DNA of 64,000 nt from Alteromonas confluentis (GTDB lineage: Bacteria; Pseudomonadota; Gammaproteobacteria; Enterobacterales; Alteromonadaceae): positions 179,718 through 243,717 of the forward strand of contig NZ_MDHN01000037.1 of NCBI RefSeq assembly GCF_001757105.1, given 5' to 3'. Under the pieces are notes generated by a model. The model was not told the origin of the DNA. It ran no database searches and was given only the letters and a program-made list of their open reading frames with translations. The translations under genes were made by a program, and so were the position numbers. Below, one piece after another: positions 42,620 to 53,471 of the stretch. Numbering within the stretch: the first letter of the stretch is position 1; each line of letters opens with the position of its first letter.

Positions 42620-43480
42620 ATGGATAATTTAGTAGCGAACAATACAGTTGATATTACTCCGGAGAATTTTCAGCAGGTGATCCTGGTGGATTCCAAAGAG
42701 AAAATCGTCCTGGTCGACTTCTGGGCGGAGTGGAGTGAAGAGAGCAAAGCGGTGTCGCCGATACTCGCCAAAATCGCTTCCGAAAATCGCGATAATTTAA
42801 TCCTGGCGCGTGTTGACTGTGACCGTCAGCAGGAAGTGGCAGCGCAATTTGGTATTCGCAGCCTGCCTACTGTGATGGTGGTTAAAGACGGCCAGCCAGT
42901 CGACGGTTTTGCAGGCCCCCAGGCCGAAGAACAAATTCGCGAGTTCCTGAGCAAGTATCTGCCTAATCCGGAAGATGAGTTTTTGGCAAAAGCCGGTGAA
43001 GCCATTTATGAAGGTAACTATGCCGCTGCATTTCCGTTTGCGAAACAGGCTTACGAGCTTAACGAAAGCAACGTTAACGCGAAGTACATGTACATTGATT
43101 GCTTAATCGAAACGGGTTCTATTGAGGTGGCGAAAACCCTGCTGGAAACCATCACGATGGTGGATCAGGACAGCCGTTATCAGACCATGCTGGGTAAAGT
43201 GGAACTGGCAGAACAGGCGGCAGAGTCGCCGGAAATTCAGCAGCTCACCGCTCAGGTAGAAGCGGAGCCAGATAATCTGCAGGTTAAAGTTGAACTGGCG
43301 GTACAACTGCAACAAGCACATAAATCGGCTGAAGCCTTGTCGCTGCTTTTCTCGGTATTACAAAAAGATCTGAATTTCGGTGAAGCGAAAAAGTTGATGC
43401 TGGATATGGTGAATGCATTGCCTGATGGCGACAGCTTGAAATCTGAATACCGCAGAAAAGTTTACAGCTTACTTTACTGA
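42620..43480 (+). CDS. cnoX: Thioredoxin-TPR chaperedoxin CnoX (YbbN)
   Basis: 286 residues: a thioredoxin fold (about 10-115, [31 protein letters not shown]) and a C-terminal tetratricopeptide region (FPFAKQAYELNESNVNAKYMYIDCLIETG onward). The CxxC site is replaced by SEES, so both redox cysteines are missing; E. coli YbbN also lacks a full CxxC. E. coli CnoX holds proteins that are prone to oxidation and passes them to GroEL. Convergent overlap of 7 bases with the next gene. Confidence 0.92.
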   Translation: MDNLVANNTVDITPENFQQVILVDSKEKIVLVDFWAEWSEESKAVSPILAKIASENRDNLILARVDCDRQQEVAAQFGIRSLPTVMVVKDGQPVDGFAGPQAEEQIREFLSKYLPNPEDEFLAKAGEAIYEGNYAAAFPFAKQAYELNESNVNAKYMYIDCLIETGSIEVAKTLLETITMVDQDSRYQTMLGKVELAEQAAESPEIQQLTAQVEAEPDNLQVKVELAVQLQQAHKSAEALSLLFSVLQKDLNFGEAKKLMLDMVNALPDGDSLKSEYRRKVYSLLY

Positions 43481-43911
43481 TTATCATTTTTGGGTTGGTA
43501 AGGCGTGAAACCATAGCCTTCCAGCCAACACAAAGCCTCAAAGTAGCTGGTAAAATAGGCGCGCTCGTAGCCAGGATCGGCCATTTCGGTTCTAAGGTGC
43601 GGGTGCGTTCGTTCGATCTGGGCGCGTTTGACCATACCCGGCTCTAGCACATAAGCCGAATGTGTCATTCCCATAGAAATATTCTTCCTGATGGCGGCAG
43701 CCAGAACATTCTGACAATCGGGCGTAGATAACACCCAGCGCCGTCCATCAATAATTGCCCCCCAGGGCTCACCGCGCATTGTCTGCGCAAGCCGGTGCAT
43801 ATCTTCTGTCATTGCCTCGGCAGTGGCTTTATTCCAAGCGCCGGTAGCAAATATTTCGAGTAGATTACCGGAAATGTCCAGGGCATAGTGGCCCTGTAGC
43901 GGGAATCTCAT
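43474..43911 (-). CDS. Hypothetical protein, possible STAS/SpoIIAA-like fold
   Basis: 145 residues, soluble, no signal peptide. The alternation GHYALDISGNLLEIFATGAWNKATAEAMTEDMHRL, WGAIIDGRRWVLSTPDC, SAYVLEPGMVKRAQIERTH and FTSYFEALCWLEGYGF resembles the strand-helix pattern of SpoIIAA/STAS-like proteins common in marine gammaproteobacteria, but there is no signature residue I can name. Overlaps cnoX tail to tail. Confidence 0.6.
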   Translation of the reverse strand: MRFPLQGHYALDISGNLLEIFATGAWNKATAEAMTEDMHRLAQTMRGEPWGAIIDGRRWVLSTPDCQNVLAAAIRKNISMGMTHSAYVLEPGMVKRAQIERTHPHLRTEMADPGYERAYFTSYFEALCWLEGYGFTPYQPKNDNQ

Positions 43912-44095
43912 GATTTAGTCCTTTAAAGGTGAACTACACTATTGATATAGCAGATTTTCCCCGCTTTACAAATTAACTCTCTTGGTCTTATCCCATTGAG
44001 CTTAGGTTAATTTATACAAAAATAATATGGCTAAGTGCCAGCTTGTCTTATTTTTGCGCATAAAACAGATGATCAATAGGCGAGATCTTTGGTAG

Positions 44096-45427
<1,332 letters not shown>

Positions 45428-45450
45428 GCGAAAAACGTCATGTAAATAGT

Positions 45451-45476
45451 CAAAGCCTGCTCATCGAGCAGGCTTT
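45451..45476 (+). terminator. Rho-independent terminator of purA
   Basis: AAAGCCTGCTC-ATC-GAGCAGGCTTT hairpin, 24 bases after the purA stop, followed by TGTTG; the T run is short. Confidence 0.75.
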
Positions 45477-45491
45477 GTTGTATGCGGCGTG

Positions 45492-45696
45492 GGCGACCGA
45501 CGTGCTGTCGGCGCTATGCTCTGTCGGCTCAATGCCAAACACGCCGTGAGTCTGGCTATTTCTGACAGGTTGCGTGCAGTCGGCTAAAGGTTTGTCATCA
45601 AGCCGCCGTCGCATTGCCGCTTGCCAGCACGTCGGTCGCCTGGATTCGCAGCGTGCTGTCGGCGCTATGCTCTGTCGGCTCATTGCTAAACACGCC
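45492..45696. repeat. Composite intergenic repeat: direct and inverted copies
   Basis: Two 45-base direct copies (45501-45545 and 45652-45696) differ at two positions and share the block CTGTCGGCGCTATGCTCTGT. A 16-bp perfect inverted pair GGCGACCGACGTGCTG / CAGCACGTCGGTCGCC (45492-45507 and 45625-45640) overlaps the first copy. The stretch is GC-rich, has no credible coding frame, and ends about 80 bases before the aldehyde dehydrogenase start. It differs in sequence from the 11551-11747 element. Confidence 0.8.
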
Positions 45697-45776
45697 TGTT
45701 ATTTCGGCTAATTATTACTGGAAACGGGTTTTGCGGGTGAAGTAAAGTGGTGTCAGACGGTAAGCGGAGCGAGAGC

Positions 45777-47177
45777 ATGACGAAGAGCAATGACGATAGA
45801 CTGCCAGATCCGGGTATTGAAAACGCATACAGCCAGCTTAACAGGGCATTTCGTAACGGTAAAACACGGGATCCCGGCTGGCGGAAACAGCAACTGCAAC
45901 AGCTAGAAAAACTGCTTCGCGAAAATGAAAGCGCGATTCTTGAAGCGTTGAAAGCGGATCTGGGTAAATCCGAAACTGAAGCCTGGACATCAGAGATTGG
46001 TTATCTTCTGGCTGATATTAAACATACGCTCAGACACCTTCAAAGCTGGGCTGAGCTACGTCCTGTCTCAACCCCCATAGCTGCCCAACCCGGTCGCAGC
46101 TATCTGTTACCCGAACCGCTGGGAACCGTACTTATTATCGGCGCGTGGAATTATCCGCTGCAGCTGGTTCTTGCGCCGTTTATTGCCGCATTAGCAGCAG
46201 GTAACTGCGCTGTGCTAAAACCCAGTGAGATGGCTCCCGCCTGTTCCGCTCTGCTGGCAGAGTTAATTCCGCAATATATGGATGAGCAGGCCGTTGCAGT
46301 TGTTGAAGGCGGGAAGGAAGTATCACAGGCCCTGCTGGCCCTAAAATGGGACCATATTTTTTATACTGGCGGTGAAGTGGTTGGCAAAATTGTCATGTCG
46401 GCTGCAGCCCAGTATCTTACGCCCGTAACATTAGAGCTTGGTGGCAAGAGCCCCTGTTTGGTCGATGAGCAAAGTGACATTGCTATTGCCGCACGACGCA
46501 TTGTGTGGGGCAAGTGGATGAACTGCGGGCAAACCTGTATTGCACCAGATTACGTGCTGGTGGCTTCATCAGTGGCCGATGAACTGGTGGTTGCCTTGCG
46601 TCAGGAAATTGAAAACCAGTATGGTAAAACGCCGATAAACAGTATCGACTATGGGCGAATTGTAAACGCGAGCCACTTTCAGCGGTTGAGTAAACTTCTC
46701 GATGAAATGCAAATTGTGGCGGGCGGCGAAACCGATGAGACAAGGCTTAAAATCGCGCCCACCATTGTATTGAATCCGTCTTACGACAGCGATCTTATGC
46801 AGCAGGAGATTTTCGGTCCTATTCTGCCGGTGCTCACCGTAGAGGACATGGCTGAGGCCTGCGACATCGTGGTAACCCGGCCAAAACCCCTGGCACTCTA
46901 CTTATTTACGCAAAACGATAAAACCGAAGCCAGCGTACTGGCAAAAACCAGCGCGGGTAGCGTGTGCGTGAACGATACCATGATGTTTATGGCTAACCAG
47001 AAGTTGCCGTTTGGCGGTGTTGGAACCAGTGGTATGGGGCGCTATCATGGTCAGTACGGGTTCGATACTTTTTCGCATTTAAAAAGCGTTATGCACCGCT
47101 CAACAAAGATGGACGTGAAAGTACGTTATGCGCCGTATTCAAGCTGGAAACTCTGGCTGTTAAAGAAATTATTATAA
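45777..47177 (+). CDS. Aldehyde dehydrogenase, ALDH3-like
   Basis: 466 residues, NAD(P)-dependent oxidation of aldehydes. IIGAWNYPLQLVLAPFIAALAAGNCAVLKPSE (cofactor), FTGG-like FYTGGEVVGKIV, ELGGKSPCLV with the general-base Glu, and CGQTCIAPDY with the nucleophilic Cys (near residue 248) are all present. The hydrophobic/basic tail YAPYSSWKLWLLKKLL resembles the membrane-associated tail of ALDH3-type fatty or coniferyl aldehyde dehydrogenases. ATG 45777 follows GGAGCGAG; a GTG at 45747 is a weaker start. Nine bases before the VOC gene, so probably cotranscribed. Confidence 0.92.
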   Translation: MTKSNDDRLPDPGIENAYSQLNRAFRNGKTRDPGWRKQQLQQLEKLLRENESAILEALKADLGKSETEAWTSEIGYLLADIKHTLRHLQSWAELRPVSTPIAAQPGRSYLLPEPLGTVLIIGAWNYPLQLVLAPFIAALAAGNCAVLKPSEMAPACSALLAELIPQYMDEQAVAVVEGGKEVSQALLALKWDHIFYTGGEVVGKIVMSAAAQYLTPVTLELGGKSPCLVDEQSDIAIAARRIVWGKWMNCGQTCIAPDYVLVASSVADELVVALRQEIENQYGKTPINSIDYGRIVNASHFQRLSKLLDEMQIVAGGETDETRLKIAPTIVLNPSYDSDLMQQEIFGPILPVLTVEDMAEACDIVVTRPKPLALYLFTQNDKTEASVLAKTSAGSVCVNDTMMFMANQKLPFGGVGTSGMGRYHGQYGFDTFSHLKSVMHRSTKMDVKVRYAPYSSWKLWLLKKLL

Positions 47178-47186
47178 GGAACTCAT

Positions 47187-47603
47187 ATGCCACAACCCTT
47201 TCACCTGGCTATTCCTGTGAACGATCTGGAAGCTGCTGCCGCATTCTATGGTGAGCTACTGGGCTGCGAACGTGGTCGTAGTGATACACGTTGGATTGAT
47301 TGGAATTTTTACGGCCACCAGCTGGTAACCCATTGCGTTGATGAAATGCCATCTGCGCCGCAACATAACGCAGTAGACAGTCATGCTGTACCGGTGCCGC
47401 ATTTTGGCGTGGTGCTGGATATGGAAGACTGGCAGGAACTGGCAGATAAGCTACAAGCTGCGGGTACGGCGTTTGTTATTGAACCCTACGTGCGGTTTAA
47501 AGGGCAGCCTGGTGAACAGGCTACCATGTTCTTTCACGATCCCGCCGGAAATGCGTTGGAATTCAAGGCGTTTAAATCGTTATCACAGCTGTTTGCCGTG
47601 TAA
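47187..47603 (+). CDS. VOC-superfamily (glyoxalase/dioxygenase-like) protein
   Basis: 138 residues with two beta-alpha-beta-beta-beta units: [48 protein letters not shown] and [23 protein letters not shown]...[15 protein letters not shown]. Metal-site candidates are His 5, His and Glu near the C-terminus. Substrate unknown; it may act on a reactive aldehyde with the ALDH gene upstream. AAGGAACTCAT precedes the ATG. Confidence 0.85.
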   Translation: MPQPFHLAIPVNDLEAAAAFYGELLGCERGRSDTRWIDWNFYGHQLVTHCVDEMPSAPQHNAVDSHAVPVPHFGVVLDMEDWQELADKLQAAGTAFVIEPYVRFKGQPGEQATMFFHDPAGNALEFKAFKSLSQLFAV

Positions 47604-47626
47604 GGCAAACAGCTGCTAGCGCCTTC

Positions 47627-49327
47627 TCAGTCGAGAGGCGCTTCCTCTACCATCGCTTTTCCGCGTCCGCGAGCTTCAGATGCCGCTTCCAGCCCTTTGT
47701 CGGTTCGCTTGATAAGATGTACATCACCAAAGTTACTTTGCTTCATGGTGTAACCCATGGCTTCAAGTTCAGAAACCACAGCAGCATCTAAACCTTCATG
47801 ATAGGCGATGGTGTCTTTAGGCCACAACTGGTGGTGGAAGCGCGGACTGTTGGCACTTTCTTCCGCTGTCATATCAAAAAACAGCGTATTAAGAATGCTT
47901 TGCGCCACCGATGAGATAATGGTTGTACCGCCCGGCGAGCCTGTCACCAGCTTCACTTGTTCGCCTTTTAGTACAATGGTCGGCGTCATCGACGACAACA
48001 TGCGCTTGCCGGGTTGAATTTCGTTCGCGGTACCGCCAATGGCACCGAAGAAGTTGGGCACACCCGCTTTAGCACTGAAATCATCCATCTCGTCATTGAG
48101 CAGGAAGCCGGCGCCTTCCACCACGACACCTGAACCGAAAGACAGATTTATGGTAGTGGTGTTCGCCACGGCATTGCCCCATTTATCCATCACCGAGAAG
48201 TGCGTGGTATCCGGGCTCTCATATAAACCGGGCTTTACTTCTTCAGTCACTGAGATAGCGTCAGGGTTTACTTCGCTGGCACGGGCCTGAATGTACTCAG
48301 GATCGATTAGCGCCTGAACGGGCACTTCAACATAATCCGGGTCGCCCATGTACTCAGCGCGATCGGCAAATACCCGCTTTCCAATTTCAGACATCAGGTG
48401 AATATATGCGGTACTGTTTTGGTCTGGTAGTTTCTGTTGCTTCAGCACTTCATTAAGCATGCTGATCCATTGCGCAACTGCTACACCACCAGAACTGGGT
48501 GGTGGCGCAGTAATGAGCTTGTAGTCTTGCCATGGATAGACAATTGGCGAGCGCCATTTAGCTTGATAGCTACGTAAGTCTGCCTCTGTGACCAGTCCGC
48601 CGTTGGCAGCCATGAATTCAGCAATTAGTCGTGCCGTTTCACCTTCGTAGAAGCCATCTTTACCCTGGTCGCGAATACGCTCCATGGCGGCAGCCAGCTC
48701 GGGTTGTTTAAACAGCACACCCGCTGCCGCTGCTTCACCAAAGAATTGCTCGAAGTTGCTGCTTATCCCTTGTTCTTCCATGCGGGCCATGTAGCGGGTA
48801 ATGTGGTCGGCGAGTTTCGCGGGTACATTAAAGCCGTTTTTAGCGAGGTCTACCGCAGGTTGTACCAGGCGTTTCCAAGGCAGTTTACCAAAGCGTTGAT
48901 GGGCCTCCCACATACCAGCCACAGAACCCGGAATACCTGACGCTTTAGCGCCAAACAGGGATTCTTCGGTTTTCACATCACCATTTTCATCCAGGTACAT
49001 ATCGCGGTGAGCTGCAGCCGGTGCCATCTCACGGTAATCCATAAACGCCGCTTCATCGTCCATGTAGATCGTCATGAAGCCACCACCGCCAATGTTGCCA
49101 GCTTCTGGGAAGGTGACCGCCAGTACAAATTGCGCAGTAATCGCTGCATCAACCGCTGTGCCACCTTCATTTAATACCGCCATGGCGGCGTCAGCGGCGA
49201 AGGTGTCTGGCATCGACACCGCCTGTTGACTCGCAATAACCGGTGGCGTGATATCTGCCGCCGGCACTTTTTCCTGGGAACAGGCCGTGACGACGCACAG
49301 CAGAAGACTTAACAGAACTATTCGCAT
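47627..49327 (-). CDS. ggt: Gamma-glutamyltransferase (lipoprotein)
   Basis: 566 residues. Lipoprotein signal RIVLLSLLLCVVTAC (lipobox VTAC). Large-subunit features AVDAAITAQFVLAVTFPEAGNIGGGGFM and YRE; the autocatalytic threonine starts the small subunit in SPDTTHFSVMDKWGNAVANTTTIN; PTIVLKG and GSPGGTTIISSV line the active site. Splits gamma-glutamyl compounds such as glutathione in the periplasm. I use ATG 49327, with GGATAA upstream, over the TTG at 49339. It lies 4 bases after the NhaC-type gene and is presumably cotranscribed with it. Confidence 0.93.
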   Translation of the reverse strand: MRIVLLSLLLCVVTACSQEKVPAADITPPVIASQQAVSMPDTFAADAAMAVLNEGGTAVDAAITAQFVLAVTFPEAGNIGGGGFMTIYMDDEAAFMDYREMAPAAAHRDMYLDENGDVKTEESLFGAKASGIPGSVAGMWEAHQRFGKLPWKRLVQPAVDLAKNGFNVPAKLADHITRYMARMEEQGISSNFEQFFGEAAAAGVLFKQPELAAAMERIRDQGKDGFYEGETARLIAEFMAANGGLVTEADLRSYQAKWRSPIVYPWQDYKLITAPPPSSGGVAVAQWISMLNEVLKQQKLPDQNSTAYIHLMSEIGKRVFADRAEYMGDPDYVEVPVQALIDPEYIQARASEVNPDAISVTEEVKPGLYESPDTTHFSVMDKWGNAVANTTTINLSFGSGVVVEGAGFLLNDEMDDFSAKAGVPNFFGAIGGTANEIQPGKRMLSSMTPTIVLKGEQVKLVTGSPGGTTIISSVAQSILNTLFFDMTAEESANSPRFHHQLWPKDTIAYHEGLDAAVVSELEAMGYTMKQSNFGDVHLIKRTDKGLEAASEARGRGKAMVEEAPLD

Positions 49328-49331
49328 GAAG

Positions 49332-50708
49332 TTATCCAATCATAATCATACTGGCGACAACATAGGCTAACAGTGTCAGCGCGCCAGCGGTGAGTGCATA
49401 GGGCAATTGAGTGCGAATATGCGTAAGCAGATCGCAGCCAGCTGCAAGGGAAGATACCGCAGAGGTATCGGAAATGGGTGAACAATGGTCGCCAAACACG
49501 CCACCGCCGAGAATGGCGGCAATCACAAGTGATGGTGGCAGGCCCAGACTTTGGATCAAAGGCACACCAATGGGGATCAGAATCGCAAAAGTACCCCAGC
49601 TCGTGCCGGTGGTAAACGACATAATGGCACCCGCGATGAAAAGCATAGGCACAATCAGCACCAGCGGTAAGTACTCACCAACCAGTCCAGCTACGAATAC
49701 GCCGGTACCCAGTACTTTCAGGCTGGCTCCTAATGTTAGCGAAAGCAGCACAATGGTGACCAGTGGCAGCAGCTCGCCCATTCCTTTAAAACCAATTTCA
49801 ACCGCCTGGTGATGGTTAAAACGTTTATGCAGAATTAACAGGAAATAAGCCACCGCGGTTGCCAATACCGTGGCATATAACACGGATTTACTGCCGCTAC
49901 CGTCGGCCAGTACGCCGTTGCCGGTCCAGAGCATGAAGCCCACCATGCTTACCACCATGGTGAGCAATGGCACAACCATAAAACGGGCTTTGGTGGCCGG
50001 CTCACTGTTGAGCACGGTATCAAGGTGACTCATGGCTTTTTCTTCTTTTGCCATGGGACCATGCACTTTGTCTTTCACAATGGTGTACACCACAATCGCC
50101 AGGGTAATCAGGGCGTAAAAGTTGAGCGGTACCGTGCCCCACAGAATGCTTGCTGAACTTTGTTCGAGTTCGTAACCATCAAGCAAGCTGAGCACGAAAG
50201 CGCCCCAACCATTCAGTAAAATCAGAATACAGACGGGGGCGCTGGTGCTGTCGATAATATAGGCCAAACGCGCACGGCTCATTTTGTACTTGTCGAACAG
50301 GCCCCGAGCAAAAATACCAGCGGTAAGTACACTCAGGTTTGATTCAATAAACACGGCGATACCCGTGAACATGGTAAGCCCACCCACCTGGCGTTTGTTC
50401 TTTGCGATGCCTCGGCTGGTTAGCCATTCCACGGTGGCGGTAACACCACCAGAATCACGGATATAAGCCAGTAGTGCGCCCACCAGTACAGAAAAAATCA
50501 GTATGCGGGTATTCCCCGGGCTGGAAGCCACATCAATGGTGCGTTCAATGGCATTAATCGGCGCCAGCGCCAATGTATCGCCGGTCACACTCAGTAAGAT
50601 TAGCGCTTCGGCTGAAAGTACAGCCAACAGCAACGCCATGATGACTTCTTTTTTCCAGAACACCACCAAGATGGCGACAAGAGGAGGGATGATTGAAACC
50701 CAATCCAT
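49332..50708 (-). CDS. NhaC-family Na+/H+ antiporter or Na+-coupled transporter
   Basis: 458 residues, about 11-12 membrane helices. The segment GGGVFGDHCSPISDTSAVSSLAAGCD is the NhaC family signature, and GTSWGTFAILIPIGVPL and RDSGGVTATVEWL also fit. Family members exchange sodium for protons, or act as amino acid or malate/lactate antiporters; pairing with ggt might mean uptake of a released amino acid. ATG 50708 is taken as start, with AGGA about 10 bases upstream; TTG 50726 is the alternative. The 190 bases upstream to 50898 show no gene. Confidence 0.87.
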   Translation of the reverse strand: MDWVSIIPPLVAILVVFWKKEVIMALLLAVLSAEALILLSVTGDTLALAPINAIERTIDVASSPGNTRILIFSVLVGALLAYIRDSGGVTATVEWLTSRGIAKNKRQVGGLTMFTGIAVFIESNLSVLTAGIFARGLFDKYKMSRARLAYIIDSTSAPVCILILLNGWGAFVLSLLDGYELEQSSASILWGTVPLNFYALITLAIVVYTIVKDKVHGPMAKEEKAMSHLDTVLNSEPATKARFMVVPLLTMVVSMVGFMLWTGNGVLADGSGSKSVLYATVLATAVAYFLLILHKRFNHHQAVEIGFKGMGELLPLVTIVLLSLTLGASLKVLGTGVFVAGLVGEYLPLVLIVPMLFIAGAIMSFTTGTSWGTFAILIPIGVPLIQSLGLPPSLVIAAILGGGVFGDHCSPISDTSAVSSLAAGCDLLTHIRTQLPYALTAGALTLLAYVVASMIMIG

Positions 50709-50898
50709 GAATATGTGATCCTGCAATTATTTTCGTTTTTATATGTGTTGCCGAACGCGGGGAAACACAGAGCGTGTTTTCACACCCACGGGCAGAGTGA
50801 ATATTTCCTTTTACGGAATAGAGTTAGCGTACCTGACAATTGGTGACTATCGCCAGTCTTTTTATTGGTGAGTCTTTCTGAACGCCCACATTCCTTAC

Positions 50899-53355
50899 TC
50901 AGTGATTCAGCAAGGCTTCGTAAATGCGCGTGATAACACTGCCGTAGCCTGCGGTTTCAAACTGACTGCCAGCAAATGTAAGTCCGCCATTAGCAGTGTT
51001 TTCTACCGGTGTGTGACGGGCATTGGTGAACAACACAATGGCTAAATTCTGTGCCGGATCTATAACGGTTGCTGTGCCAGTCCAGCCGGTATGTCCAAAG
51101 GCCGTGCTGCTGGCATACGGGCCGAAATGCCAGCGGTTCCGCCCGTCTGCTGCCCGGCGCCAGCCCAGGCCAAAGCCCTGGTTTGCTGAAGACGGTGCGG
51201 TAAACAGCGACAGGGTGTCTTTATCCAGCATGGTCACTTTGTCGTAGCCACCACCATTAATCAGCATTTGCATGAGCACGGCGAAGTCGTCTACGTTAGA
51301 GAACAGCCCGGCATGACCCGACACGCCACCCATGCTGTACCAGGCTTTCTCATCGTGCACTTCACCTCTGAGTGTGTGAGTGCGAATACCCGGGAAGGTA
51401 ATATGGCCACTGCGTGAGTTGCCGTTAATTTCTGTGGCGGCAATCTGGGATGGCAGTATGCCTTTTTCCAGCGGGTTGAACAGGGTGTGGTTCAGTCGAA
51501 GTGGCGCATAAATAAATTGCTCGCAATAGCGGTCGAGCGACATACCGGTAATGCGTTCAACCAGTAATCCCAACAGCATGAAATTGGTGTCGCTATAAGC
51601 GGTGTGTTGGCGATTGCCTTCACGAAACGGCACCGCGGTGGTCAGTAATGTTGAGGTGTGTTGCTTATCTCTGGATTTAAATTTTGCCATCCGGCCTGGG
51701 CCGGGTTCGAAAAAGCGCACTTCCGGGCCATAACCAGAGTGATGACTGAGTAAATCCCGTACAGTACGCGCTTCACGCCCATCACCGGTGTATTCCGGTA
51801 AATAATGATAAAGCGGGGTGTCCACATCTAACTTGCCTTCACTCACTAGCTTCATTAGCGCCAGATTGGTGGCGAACATTTTGGTGTTAGAAGCCACATC
51901 AAATAATGTACCTGGCATCATAGGCTGCGGATTAGCGAGCGGCTGCCCATTTTCATCAAACTTAAGTGCGTTGCCGTAGGCCGTACGCTTTACTATTTGG
52001 CCGTCTTTTATAACCAGTAAAACGGCACCGGGAAAACCGTCTTCAATATCCTGATTAATCAGCTTATCGACTTCTGTAAATTCGCTTTGCCATTTTTGCG
52101 TGGCATCGGTAAGCACAGGCCAGGGAATGACAACTTGCAAGGTATCTTCCGGGGCGCTGAGGGATACAAGCTCAAAAGTATTCGTGCCGGTGTGCGTGCG
52201 TCGCTGCAGCGAGTAGGTATAGGTTTGTCCGGCTTCAAGCGGGTCGTCGAGGGTAAGTAACTCACCGTTTATCTTTATTTGCGCCTGAGTCGTTGAGTGA
52301 GGCGTCAGTAGCATTTCGCCCTGACCTTTGAAGGCTTTAAAGCCAAGCTTGTCGTTCACTTCAGTGCGGGTAGAACGGTCTTGTTGCGGGAACACTGCGT
52401 CAATTTGTCCTAGCTTTACCTGCGGTTCTGCCGCGCCCGCGGCCAGTCGTTGTTGTTCGTTGGTATATCGTGCCATCAACTTGCGGTGCTTTTGCGGAAA
52501 GTATTTTTCCAGCAGTGCAAATAGCGTAGCTGCAGTTTCACTGTCGAGGGTGCCGCTTACGTTGTCTTGTACGAAATGCATCTGAAAAGCGAATAACGCA
52601 TCTATGGTTTGTTCATCGGCAATACCGGTTTCTACTACGCCATAGCCATAGGCTTGCAGTGCCGCCTGCATAAGGCCTACCGAGGGTAATGCAGGGGTAA
52701 ACTGCTCCCAGTGTTCCTTTAGTTCGGCGGCATCGTACCAGGCACCTATGCCTGCAAGGTAAAGCTGATACCAGGGAAAACGCGGCCCCGGATCGCTTTT
52801 ACGACTGAAGGCGATGTCAGCATGACCAACAATGGCGGTGGGGGTAATATCGGGATTGCGAAGAAGTATTCCCTGCATCAGGGAGATGATTTGTTCAATT
52901 TGTTGCGGGTGGTAATCTGGATAAGTGCATAAACGATGTCGGCTGTGTTCACCGGGGGCATTGGCGTATTCAACAGAGACCTCACAGTGCGACACATTAA
53001 CCACTTCAATGCCTATTGAGGTGTCATTAAGATGGTTGCGGCCCTGCCATTGTCCTTTTCCTGCATGCCAGGCGCGCCGGGATTCATCCACCAATTGGAT
53101 AACACTTGCATTGTCGCCGTCGAAACTGGCATCGTTAGGGTCGGTAACCAGATAGTGCGAACTGAGGCCGCCTTCGTCGACAAGGGTGTGTACACTCTTC
53201 TGGTAGTCTATTGCGGTATAGTGAATGACCACCAGTTTTATTCGCTCTCCGACGTTTTTCGATGGCATCTGCTGATATTGCCCCGCACACCCGATCATGA
53301 CCACTGCTGATAGCAGCATTAACAGGGACCGGGAAAGCCAGAGCGGAAGCGACAT
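50899..53355 (-). CDS. Three-module lipoprotein: amidase_2, peptidoglycan-binding and serine beta-lactamase-like domains
   Basis: 818 residues. Lipobox IGCA (Cys about 23). Module 1 (about 38-195) is an AmiD/AmpD-type zinc amidase: VVIHYTA, SIGIEVVN, and VGHADIAFSRKSDPGPRFPW supply the ligands. Module 2 (about 225-290) is a PG_binding_1 fold. After a linker with a beta-rich part, module 3 (about 440-810) is a class C beta-lactamase/AmiE/YfeW-like domain with SxxK SNTK, YxN in YSDTN and HTG in FGHTGWTG. All catalytic residues look intact. The three parts resemble E. coli AmiD plus YfeW (PBP4B), the latter encoded next to murQP in E. coli. It would cleave peptide from MurNAc in the periplasm, twice over. 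Confidence 0.9.
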   Translation of the reverse strand: MSLPLWLSRSLLMLLSAVVMIGCAGQYQQMPSKNVGERIKLVVIHYTAIDYQKSVHTLVDEGGLSSHYLVTDPNDASFDGDNASVIQLVDESRRAWHAGKGQWQGRNHLNDTSIGIEVVNVSHCEVSVEYANAPGEHSRHRLCTYPDYHPQQIEQIISLMQGILLRNPDITPTAIVGHADIAFSRKSDPGPRFPWYQLYLAGIGAWYDAAELKEHWEQFTPALPSVGLMQAALQAYGYGVVETGIADEQTIDALFAFQMHFVQDNVSGTLDSETAATLFALLEKYFPQKHRKLMARYTNEQQRLAAGAAEPQVKLGQIDAVFPQQDRSTRTEVNDKLGFKAFKGQGEMLLTPHSTTQAQIKINGELLTLDDPLEAGQTYTYSLQRRTHTGTNTFELVSLSAPEDTLQVVIPWPVLTDATQKWQSEFTEVDKLINQDIEDGFPGAVLLVIKDGQIVKRTAYGNALKFDENGQPLANPQPMMPGTLFDVASNTKMFATNLALMKLVSEGKLDVDTPLYHYLPEYTGDGREARTVRDLLSHHSGYGPEVRFFEPGPGRMAKFKSRDKQHTSTLLTTAVPFREGNRQHTAYSDTNFMLLGLLVERITGMSLDRYCEQFIYAPLRLNHTLFNPLEKGILPSQIAATEINGNSRSGHITFPGIRTHTLRGEVHDEKAWYSMGGVSGHAGLFSNVDDFAVLMQMLINGGGYDKVTMLDKDTLSLFTAPSSANQGFGLGWRRAADGRNRWHFGPYASSTAFGHTGWTGTATVIDPAQNLAIVLFTNARHTPVENTANGGLTFAGSQFETAGYGSVITRIYEALLNH

Positions 53356-53471
53356 CGATTCAAACCAATAACGAACACAAAGATAATCAACAAATTATCA
53401 CAGTGACTTTTGATGTAAACAGGAAGTTCCGCCCGCTGCGGTGCGCGGCAGGCAAGGCAGTCAGATAACCC

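Noticed and set aside
45450..45683. 77-codon frame in the purA downstream spacer
   Set aside because: It lies across the terminator and the repeated units; sequence is explained by the repeats.
45501..45696. CRISPR-like direct repeats
   Set aside because: Only two 45-base units with a 106-base gap and no cas genes; not a CRISPR array.
47627..50708. Including ggt and the NhaC antiporter in the murein-scavenging locus
   Set aside because: They are a separate two-gene unit; gamma-glutamyltransferase normally acts on glutathione-like compounds, and nothing in the sequence ties it to murein peptides.
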